From assembly GCF_016908375.1 (NCBI RefSeq), contig NZ_JAFBDS010000013.1, forward strand, positions 1-64,000: DNA of 64,000 bases. The letters run 5' to 3'. Source of the DNA: Amphibacillus cookii. GTDB taxonomy: Bacteria > Bacillota > Bacilli > Bacillales > Amphibacillaceae. A program made the position numbers and the translations under genes. Below the pieces are notes generated by a model. That model was given only the letters and a program-made list of their open reading frames with translations, did no database searches and was not told the origin of the DNA. This document shows, piece after piece, positions 57,171 to 64,000 of this stretch; position 1 is the stretch's first letter; the number at the start of each line of letters is the position of its first letter.

Positions 57171-59027
57171 ATGAAGTCATATACCTTAACCGAAAACCAT
57201 GCCACTTTTCTTCATGAGCAAAAGAATCCTTATCAAAGTAGGGAATCAATACATATTATACTTAAACAGGTTGAATTATTGATTAAAGCAGATGCAGTAG
57301 CACTTTACCTATATAATACCTGGACAGATTGTTACATGTTATCAGGGACAACAAGTAGTAAAACCATTCAATTCGTGGAAAAGATGACTTCAGATAGTGT
57401 TAAGGCAGTCAATTCTCAACATCGTTTTGCTGTGGTGCCGGGGACTGAGGTGATGCATGTAGAAACAGAGCAGCAGGTTTGTATCATTGGTTTGGGCAAT
57501 CACATTCATCTTAATGGTTATTTAGTTCTATTTGTTGAAGAAGATAACAATCACTTGGAAAACCAACAAGAGCAATTTATTCAAATTGCTGAGGAAATGA
57601 ATACGTTACTAATTGAACTGACTAATACATATAATGCTCAAGCACAGGCTAATAAATACGAATTAATGTACAACGTGACGCAAAAATTCCATTCAACAAT
57701 GAATCCCAAAGATGTTCTTAGTGAAATCATTGAAACGATTAGATCGATTTATCCACAGTTTAACTGTAACCTATTTTTGTCCAAAAATTATCAAGGTGAT
57801 CAAGATTTACCTGTTAAAGAGTTAATTTATAATGAAGAATATGCTGATAAAGCAAGTGTTCAAGCTTTTTTAACAGGTGAAATTAAACTTGATCAAAAAC
57901 CTAATCAAAATAAAATCAACTTATATGCACCGTTAAATGGAAAACAAGGTATTTATGGGGTTATGCAACTAACTGCTGTAGAAATCGACCATGTTCCGAA
58001 TGAAGATATTGAATTCGTTCGATTATTAGCCAATACTGCCGGCAATGCATTAGAGAATGCACAATTGTACCAACAATCGAACCAGTTGATTCAAGACTTA
58101 CAACTGATTAATACCTTTGTGCATGAGTTGAATAAATTAAATGGTCTATTGGATATTACAGCATTCATTAAAAAACAGTTTAAAGAATCCTTTAAAACAG
58201 ATGAAATTGGTTTTCTTTTAGCCAATCCTTCAGTAGGGTATAAGATAGAATCTGCTTCAACTCAACTGTTTCATCGTGATGATAGTCGCGATTTTGTTGA
58301 TGAATTATACAGCCTCGTTCAAAAAGAACAAGATGCTGTGTTTATTGGTGATTATGCAACAAGATATGGCGAACACCATTATTATAGCTCAGTCATTTTA
58401 TTGCCAATGATTCAAACTGACAAGCTAATTGGTTTGATTGCCGTTTTACATCCAAAACCTTATTTCTTTTCTTTTGATCAGTTTAAGTTGATGAAATCAT
58501 TAACTTATCATGCTACATTAGCTTTTGAAAACACATTATTACGTGAGCAATTAGAACTTTCTGTTATAACAGACTATTTGACAAAATTATATTCAAGAAA
58601 ATATTTAGATGAGCGCTGTATGACACACCTAAGTCATGATCAACAAGGCGTATTTATCTTAATTGACCTTGATGATTTTAAGAAAGTTAATGACTTACAT
58701 GGTCATGATGTTGGGGATCATATCTTAATACAAGTATCGGATATTATCCGTGACAGAATCGAAGATAACGGTTTTGCGGCGCGTTGGGGAGGCGAAGAGT
58801 TAGCAATATATTTGCCCCATAAGAGCGCTAGGGAAGGGAAAGCTTTTGTGACACAACTACTTGATTTAATTAAACGTTTAACGAAACCAACGATTACAGC
58901 CTCAATAGGTATGGCCTTTTGGAACAGCGAATGTAAAGTGGATTTTATTACATTATTTGATATGGCAGATCAAGCTTTATATCGAGCAAAACGAAGCGGG
59001 AAAAATCAGTTTCAAATTGAACCTTAA
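57171..59027 (+). CDS. GAF-domain diguanylate cyclase
   Basis: A 618-residue soluble protein. Three GAF-like sensor segments (about 20-150, 170-300, 320-450) precede a C-terminal GGDEF domain. The active-site loop is GGEEL at residues 540-544, the Mg/GTP helix DYLTKLYSRKYL and LIDLDDFKKVNDLHGHDVGD are intact, so c-di-GMP synthesis is expected. The RxxD inhibitory site is not at its usual five-residue spacing. The signal sensed is unknown. The order rpsD, GAF-GGDEF, fRMsr matches B. subtilis ytrP-ytsP. Confidence 0.87.
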   Translation: MKSYTLTENHATFLHEQKNPYQSRESIHIILKQVELLIKADAVALYLYNTWTDCYMLSGTTSSKTIQFVEKMTSDSVKAVNSQHRFAVVPGTEVMHVETEQQVCIIGLGNHIHLNGYLVLFVEEDNNHLENQQEQFIQIAEEMNTLLIELTNTYNAQAQANKYELMYNVTQKFHSTMNPKDVLSEIIETIRSIYPQFNCNLFLSKNYQGDQDLPVKELIYNEEYADKASVQAFLTGEIKLDQKPNQNKINLYAPLNGKQGIYGVMQLTAVEIDHVPNEDIEFVRLLANTAGNALENAQLYQQSNQLIQDLQLINTFVHELNKLNGLLDITAFIKKQFKESFKTDEIGFLLANPSVGYKIESASTQLFHRDDSRDFVDELYSLVQKEQDAVFIGDYATRYGEHHYYSSVILLPMIQTDKLIGLIAVLHPKPYFFSFDQFKLMKSLTYHATLAFENTLLREQLELSVITDYLTKLYSRKYLDERCMTHLSHDQQGVFILIDLDDFKKVNDLHGHDVGDHILIQVSDIIRDRIEDNGFAARWGGEELAIYLPHKSAREGKAFVTQLLDLIKRLTKPTITASIGMAFWNSECKVDFITLFDMADQALYRAKRSGKNQFQIEP

Positions 59028-59040
59028 TTCCTTTAATTGT

Positions 59041-59078
59041 GGCTGAGAGTGGACGGACGGTTATCTGTGATAAAAAAA
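59041..59078 (-). repeat. Repeat family, end fragment H
   Basis: GGACGGACGGTTATCTGTGA TAAAA is the reverse of the family left end. It lies between the GGDEF gene stop and its terminator. The remaining part of the family is missing. Confidence 0.55.
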
Positions 59079-59114
59079 TACTTTAGCGATAGTACCAATC
59101 AATGAAAAAACATA

Positions 59115-59165
59115 TTGTCAGGTATGATTCTGTTATTGAGAAGAATCATACCTGGCAAGTTTTTT
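59115..59165 (+). terminator. Terminator of the GGDEF gene
   Basis: CAGGTATGATTCT / AGAATCATACCTG with 10-nt loop, flanked by TTG/CAA, followed by AGTTTTTT. Confidence 0.85.
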
Positions 59166-59294
59166 CGCTTCTGTTTTTCGTAAATAAAAATAGATTTAAT
59201 TTAGCATTACCTTTCATGTTTTGAAATCGTGTTGTCTTTTCATCACTAATTTTAGCAATAGATTGTGAAAATATTATTGAAGAGATTTTCTGAA

Positions 59295-59774
59295 TTACAA
59301 ATATTTTTGCAAGATGTCAACGAACTTCTCTAAATATTTTTGATCGATTTCATCAAAACGATCTAAGGTGGGACTATCGATATCTAAAACGCCGATAACT
59401 TGATCATTTTTAATAATAGGAACAACGATTTCAGATTGACTGGCTGCGTCACAAGCAATGTGTCCAGGGAATTGATGGACATTAGCAATACGTTGTGTTG
59501 ATCTTTCACTGACAGCTGTACCACAAACCCCTTTACCGATTTGGATATGAACACAAGCAGGTAAACCTTGGAATGGCCCCAAAATTAATTCATCATCCTT
59601 CATTAAGTAAAAGCCCACCCAATTCACTTGATCTAAAAATTGGTTTAGTAATGCTGAGCTATTTGATAAATTGGCAATCTGATCTTGCTCATCTTCAATA
59701 AGTGCTTCCAACTGTTTTAGCAATAATTGATAATTTTTTTCTCTTGACTCATCATAAGATTTTTTCTCAAACAT
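59295..59774 (-). CDS. msrC: Free methionine-R-sulfoxide reductase (GAF)
   Basis: A 159-residue single-GAF enzyme that reduces free Met-R-sulfoxide. The three conserved cysteines are at 74, 84 and 108 within LPACVHIQIGKGVCGTAVSE and HIACDAASQSEIVVP. The ATG at 59774 follows GGAGGGG with a 6-nt gap; the longer frame from 59813 has no site. Counterpart of B. subtilis ytsP. Confidence 0.9.
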   Translation of the reverse strand: MFEKKSYDESREKNYQLLLKQLEALIEDEQDQIANLSNSSALLNQFLDQVNWVGFYLMKDDELILGPFQGLPACVHIQIGKGVCGTAVSERSTQRIANVHQFPGHIACDAASQSEIVVPIIKNDQVIGVLDIDSPTLDRFDEIDQKYLEKFVDILQKYL

Positions 59775-60033
59775 TGAAATCCCCTCCACCGTTAGACTTT
59801 CTTTTAATAGCAAATTATACCCATGAATGAATCAAGATGCAATTTTTAAATATTTTTAAAATCATGCCGATATAAAAAATGTCAAATAACGAATTAATTT
59901 GATTTTTTTTAGCAAAAAGACTAATGTTCATGGTATGATAATGATAATACATCCTAATCATAAATCAAGCGAAAGAACTTAAGTTCTCGTATAGAAATGT
60001 ATAAAATGGTCGATAGATTCAAGGAGGATTAAC

Positions 60034-61728
60034 ATGGTCACCTATATTATAGGGTTTATTCTCGTTATTATAACATTAATTATTGTGGGTTTAATTTTAA
60101 GAAAAAGAGTGTATGATCGTGTCGATCAACTCGAAGCATGGAAAATGGATATTATGAATCGTAATGTCACAGCAGAGTTGCAACGTGTCAAGGCATTAAG
60201 GCTATCGGGAGAGACACAAGAGAAGTTCGAATCTTGGAAAGAGACATGGGATCGGATTTTAACGCGTGATTTACCGGACATTGAGGAATACCTCTTTGAT
60301 GCTGAAGCCGCAGCTGATGGTTTTAAAATTCCAAATGCTAAGAAAAATTTAGCTGCCGTAGAGAAAACACTTAATGAAATTGAACAGACAATAAAAAATA
60401 TGTATAGCGAATTAGACGATTTACTGGATTCAGAAAAGCAAAGCAGAAAAGAAGTAGAGAAGGTTATTCCACAAATTAAGTCTTTACGTCAGACGTTACT
60501 TGAAGGGCGCCATTTGTTTGGAGCAGCTGAACAACGTTTTGAAAAAGAAATCAATGAACAACAACAGCTGCTCGATCAATTTTATGTAGCGAGTGATGAA
60601 GGGAATTATTATGAAGCGCGCCAAATTATTCAAGCCATTCAAGAACAACTAGCTGATCTAGCCGTTCGAATTGAAGATTTTCCCGTTATTTATAAAAAGT
60701 GTAAGCAAGAACTACCTGATCAAATTAATCAACTTAAAAATGGTATTAAGGAAATGAAGCAAGAGGGATATCGTATCGAACATCATAATTTCCTTAAGGA
60801 ATTAGCCAGTTTCGAACAAGAAATCGTCAAATATTTAAAGCGTTTAGAAGAAACAGATGATCAGTCTGTTTATGATTTTGTAACAAGTTTAGAGGAACGT
60901 ATTCAAGAGATATATGGCTTATTGGAAAAAGAGGCAAATGCAAAACAGTATATAGATAAACACTTAGATAACTTCAAAACGCTTATTGCGGATGTGGTAG
61001 AAGTTTTTCAGGAAACGGATGATGAAGTAAAAGAATTACAGAAAACTTATTATATGGAAGGTAGCGATCTTGAATTATACGCTAACCTTGAAAAATGGAT
61101 TCATCAATTAGAACGTCAACATGAGCAGATGATGACAGAAATGACAGAAGAAAAGCAAACCTTTGTTTCACTACGTGATCAACTAGAATCAAGCTATCAA
61201 GATTTACAAAAGCTAAAAGAATCTCATGAAGAATTTAAAGAGCAAGTTAAAACGATTCGAAAAGATGAAGTGGAAGCAAAAGAAAAAATTCAACTGTTAC
61301 AACGTCAATTATACGATACCAATCGTCGCTTGCAAAAAAGTAATTTACCTGGCATTCCTTCATTCATCTGGAATCAATTAGATGAGGCAACAGAAAAATG
61401 CAGTTTAGTGATGGAACATTTAAATGAGCAACCTTTGGATATGGGGAAGGTAAATCATACATTAAATGAAGCCTCGACATCAGTAAATTTATTGTTAGAA
61501 CAAACCGATTTAATTATTGAACAAGCTTACCTCGTTGAGCGCGTTATTCAATATGCCAATCGTTATCGTAGTCAGTATCCAGTATTGACTGCCAAATTAT
61601 TAGAAGCTGAACAAATGTTTAGAGAGTATCGTTATCAAGAAGCATTAGAGATTGCTTCACAGGCATTAGAAGATATAGAACCAGGAGCACTAGCTCGCCT
61701 TGAAACGCGTATTAAAGTGCCAAGTTAA
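60034..61728 (+). CDS. ezrA: Septation ring formation regulator EzrA
   Basis: A 564-residue protein with one N-terminal membrane helix (residues 4-23, IGFILVIITLIIVGLIL) and a long spectrin-like coiled-coil cytoplasmic part; the length is normal for EzrA. It restrains extra Z rings and links FtsZ with PBP1. RBS AAGGAGG. A 17-nt gap separates it from the next gene. Confidence 0.92.
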   Translation: MVTYIIGFILVIITLIIVGLILRKRVYDRVDQLEAWKMDIMNRNVTAELQRVKALRLSGETQEKFESWKETWDRILTRDLPDIEEYLFDAEAAADGFKIPNAKKNLAAVEKTLNEIEQTIKNMYSELDDLLDSEKQSRKEVEKVIPQIKSLRQTLLEGRHLFGAAEQRFEKEINEQQQLLDQFYVASDEGNYYEARQIIQAIQEQLADLAVRIEDFPVIYKKCKQELPDQINQLKNGIKEMKQEGYRIEHHNFLKELASFEQEIVKYLKRLEETDDQSVYDFVTSLEERIQEIYGLLEKEANAKQYIDKHLDNFKTLIADVVEVFQETDDEVKELQKTYYMEGSDLELYANLEKWIHQLERQHEQMMTEMTEEKQTFVSLRDQLESSYQDLQKLKESHEEFKEQVKTIRKDEVEAKEKIQLLQRQLYDTNRRLQKSNLPGIPSFIWNQLDEATEKCSLVMEHLNEQPLDMGKVNHTLNEASTSVNLLLEQTDLIIEQAYLVERVIQYANRYRSQYPVLTAKLLEAEQMFREYRYQEALEIASQALEDIEPGALARLETRIKVPS

Positions 61729-61745
61729 TCGAGGGGGGATGGCAG

Positions 61746-62123
61746 ATGAAATTTGTATCAATAATCAGTATGTCAATATTAACACTTAGTATTTGGGGAC
61801 TATTTTTCACATTGTTTTTTGTTGATTTAGACCCTGTCTATCAAGTTCAGCCTAACGTAGACGAGCAACGTAAATTAGGTGCAGAAGTTTCGGGGGAGCT
61901 ATCAAGGTTTGAACAAGTCGAGCAGGACGAAGCATCAAGTTTAGAGGCTGAACAAGACGAAGCTGAGCAACTTGAAACAGTATCAAACATAGCTACAGAA
62001 GAGGAGCCACCTTCTTCGCTCGTGGAAAGAGCTAGCAGTCCTTACAATGATATTCTTTATGAGTTTGAAAAAGATAGTCCTGTATCTGTTGATGAATTAC
62101 TTGGTGCGCTCGATCTGAATTAA
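61746..62123 (+). CDS. Small single-pass membrane protein, unknown
   Basis: A 125-residue protein with an N-terminal membrane helix (residues 6-28) and a strongly acidic Glu-rich outer or inner tail with the short repeat QDEAxxLE. RBS GGGGGG. It is cotranscribed with ezrA. No family recognised; its place suggests a cell-envelope or division role, which is only a guess. Confidence 0.55.
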   Translation: MKFVSIISMSILTLSIWGLFFTLFFVDLDPVYQVQPNVDEQRKLGAEVSGELSRFEQVEQDEASSLEAEQDEAEQLETVSNIATEEEPPSSLVERASSPYNDILYEFEKDSPVSVDELLGALDLN

Positions 62124-62151
62124 ATCCCTAGCTTATGCTTGGGATTTTTAC
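62122..62151 (+). terminator. Terminator of ezrA operon
   Basis: AAATCCCTAGC / GCTTGGGATTT with loop TTAT, followed by TTA; overlaps the stop codon. Confidence 0.8.
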
Positions 62152-62169
62152 TTGTACGTTAGGATTTTT

Positions 62170-62221
62170 TCACAGATCATCGTCCATAAGCCGCCCACTG
62201 ATTGAAGGTTTGTTTTGTGAA
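62170..62221 (+). repeat. Repeat family, minimal copy I
   Basis: The left end CACAGATCATCGTCCATAAG runs directly into the right end CCGCCCACTGATTGAAGGTT TGTTTTGTGA. In other copies CCGCCCAC occurs near both ends, so a recombination between these two sites would create this deletion. The rest of 62222-62453 holds no recognised feature. Confidence 0.75.
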
Positions 62222-62453
62222 TTTTCAACAAAGAAGTGAAAAGCAACAGTGCCAAGTAAAAGAAAAACTACCCTCTTCATCGATGGATGAGTGTTTTTGA
62301 GTGGAAAGTTATTTGTACTTTTGATTATCCTATAATAAAAGGTACTTTGATAATAGCTAAGAAGCAGAGGTTTTCGTTTTAAGCAACGGTTCATATAGGG
62401 ACGGAAATATGTTAGAATAATGCAGTGCAATAGATAGACGAAGGGGTATTCTA

Positions 62454-63593
62454 ATGATTTACTTTGATAATAGCGCGACGACAAAGCCATCACAAGAAGT
62501 GTTAGATAGCTTTCTGACTGTATCAGAAGCTTATTATGGAAATGCTTCCTCAGCCCATCAGTTCGGGTTAGATGCTGATAAATTATTAAGAAAATCACAT
62601 CAACAAGCTGGTCAGATCATGAATGTCGCACCAACAGAAATCATTTTCACTTCGGGTGGGACAGAAGGTAATAATTTAGCAATTAAAGGGGTAGCTTTAG
62701 CGTATCAAAAACGTGGTAAACATATTATTACGACGACCATTGAGCATCCTTCTGTGCTTTCTGCATGCCGAGCGTTAGAAGAGTTGGGGTTTAGTGTAAC
62801 TTATCTACCTGTTAATCAATCAGGCGTTGTTGAAATTGAGTCTGTTAAAGAAGCATTACAAGATGATACAATATTAGTCAGTATTATGCATGTTAATAAT
62901 GAGTTAGGTTCGATTCAACCAATTAAAGAAATTGGAGAACTTCTGAAGAATCGACCAACCACTTATTTTCACGTTGATGATATTCAGGGCTTTGGCAAAG
63001 TTAGCTTGGATTTGAAAAGTTCAAACGTCGATTTGTGTTCAATATCCGGTCATAAAATACACGGTTTAAAAGGAACGGGATTGTTGTATGTTAAAGAGGG
63101 GATTCGACTTTTTCCGTTATTTCACGGTGGTGGTCAACAAACAGATAAGCGCTCAGGAACCGAGAATCTTGCTGGCATTGTTTCGCTAGTTAGAGCAATG
63201 CGCTTAATAACCGAACAAAAAATGCATCACCCTGATTATTTAGACCATTTGAATCAGCAATTACGCCAACAGCTTCAAGATATTCCTGAGGTTGTCATTA
63301 ATACTCCTGATGGTCAGGCGCCACACATTTTAAATTTTTCTATTCCAGCATATAAACCGGAAGTTGTTTTACATGCTTTAGAAGAAAATCATATTTTTGT
63401 TTCAACAAAATCTGCCTGTTCATCGAAAAGAACCGATGAAAGTGCGGTGTTACGTGCGATACAACTTCCTCGCGAAAGAACAACTTCAGCTTTAAGGGTT
63501 AGTTTCTCGTTTCAAAATACAGACGGGGAAATTGAATTGTTTGTACGTGTTTTAAAAAGAATAATCAAAGAATTGAGCAAAGTAATGGGGTAA
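62454..63593 (+). CDS. nifZ: Cysteine desulfurase, NifZ/NifS family
   Basis: A 379-residue PLP enzyme. MIYFDNSATTKPSQEVLDSF opens the protein; TSGGTEGNNLAIKG, IMHVNNELGSIQP, the PLP lysine in SGHKIHGLKGTG and the catalytic Cys in STKSACSSKR are visible. It takes sulfur from cysteine. It overlaps or abuts thiI and, as for B. subtilis NifZ, should pass sulfur to ThiI for 4-thiouridine in tRNA. RBS AAGGGG. Confidence 0.93.
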   Translation: MIYFDNSATTKPSQEVLDSFLTVSEAYYGNASSAHQFGLDADKLLRKSHQQAGQIMNVAPTEIIFTSGGTEGNNLAIKGVALAYQKRGKHIITTTIEHPSVLSACRALEELGFSVTYLPVNQSGVVEIESVKEALQDDTILVSIMHVNNELGSIQPIKEIGELLKNRPTTYFHVDDIQGFGKVSLDLKSSNVDLCSISGHKIHGLKGTGLLYVKEGIRLFPLFHGGGQQTDKRSGTENLAGIVSLVRAMRLITEQKMHHPDYLDHLNQQLRQQLQDIPEVVINTPDGQAPHILNFSIPAYKPEVVLHALEENHIFVSTKSACSSKRTDESAVLRAIQLPRERTTSALRVSFSFQNTDGEIELFVRVLKRIIKELSKVMG

Positions 63594-63598
63594 TGACA

Positions 63599-64000
63599 AT
63601 GTTGTATGATCATATATTAATTCGATATGGCGAATTATCGTTAAAAGGAAAAAATAGAAAAGTATTCATTAACCAACTGCACGAAAACGTTCGTCATCAA
63701 CTCAAGGATTTTCCTAGTGTGAAAATAAAAAGCGGGCGTGATCGAATGAGCATCTTATTAAACGGTGCCGATCCTCAAGCTATTATTGATATTTGCCGTT
63801 TTATATTTGGGATTCAAAGTTTAAGTTTGGCTATTAAAACAGAGAATAATGAAGTCGCGATTAAAGAGGCAGCATTGTATGCATTAAAGGAAGTTGAGAA
63901 TGTTCGAACGTTTAAGGTGACGACTAAGCGTGGTGATAAAGATTTTCCAATCGACTCACAAACATTTAATCATGTGATTGGTGCACATTTACTTAAGAAT
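63599..64000 (+). CDS. thiI: tRNA 4-thiouridine synthase ThiI, 5' part (cut by window end)
   Basis: One hundred and thirty-four codons are visible. MLYDHILIRYGELSLKGKNR is the ThiI N-terminus, and VRTFKVTTKRGDKDFPIDS is the start of the THUMP domain. The PP-loop and rhodanese parts lie outside the window. The ATG at 63599 is 8 nt after GGGG; an ATG at 63593 overlaps the nifZ stop. ThiI makes s4U8 in tRNA with sulfur from the NifZ enzyme. Confidence 0.93.
   Translation, partial: MLYDHILIRYGELSLKGKNRKVFINQLHENVRHQLKDFPSVKIKSGRDRMSILLNGADPQAIIDICRFIFGIQSLSLAIKTENNEVAIKEAALYALKEVENVRTFKVTTKRGDKDFPIDSQTFNHVIGAHLLKN

Overview
This window is chromosomal DNA from a low-GC Gram-positive bacterium of the Bacillaceae. 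The evidence is the long collinearity with the Bacillus subtilis yt region (ytfP, murJ/ytgP, rsuA-type synthase, ytzE, thpR, ytmP, trmB, ytoP, ytpP, ytpQ, ytpR, sftA, murC, ytxGH, aroA, ccpA, motPS, tyrS, rpsD, GAF-GGDEF, fRMsr, ezrA, nifZ, thiI), together with strong AGGAGG-type ribosome binding sites, a T-box leader, sigma-B and sigma-A type promoters, and a Na+-type MotPS stator. The acuABC-acsA acetate genes that lie between motS and tyrS in B. subtilis are absent here, which would suit a fermentative, alkali- or salt-adapted genus such as Amphibacillus or a relative. The genus is inference only. LAYOUT: The window opens with the 5S gene that ends an rRNA operon. A GntR-regulated ABC transporter operon follows on the minus strand. 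The conserved core runs from about 2.8 to 37.4 kb: RNA modification and envelope genes, a YraQ/YcgQ permease pair, peptidase, thioredoxin, DNA translocase SftA, NAD salvage, MurC, stress proteins YtxGH, an FtsA-like protein, the first enzyme of the shikimate pathway, CcpA, the flagellar stator, a class A PBP and TyrS. ACCESSORY BLOCK: About 18.7 kb (37.4 to 56.1 kb) separates tyrS from rpsD. It carries a cation efflux protein, a membrane protein of unknown function, decayed sequence, an amidohydrolase plus M20 peptidase operon under a guanine-class riboswitch, ung, an EcsC protein, a secreted protein, a type VII (LXG) effector locus with duplicated small genes, an inducible erm gene with leader peptide and two attenuators, a phage-type integrase remnant, and a two-gene operon of unknown function (a large protein with a zinc ribbon and a nuclease-like PEG...DCK motif, plus a 144-residue partner) behind a promoter overlapped by a LexA-like box. 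CORE RESUMES: rpsD with its leader, a GAF-GGDEF diguanylate cyclase, fRMsr, EzrA, a small membrane protein, NifZ-type cysteine desulfurase and the start of ThiI. REPEATS: At least ten copies, full or partial, of an intergenic repeat are scattered through core and accessory DNA. Fuller copies carry several small hairpins whose loop is always close to RTCCT (AGGAY on the other strand) while the stem sequences change with both arms compensating. Several copies abut a stop codon or lie between a stop codon and its terminator. The best candidates for undescribed biology are (1) the SOS-box two-gene operon at 52.7-55.8 kb, (2) the covarying hairpin repeat family, and (3) the variant guanine riboswitch in a probable ON arrangement.
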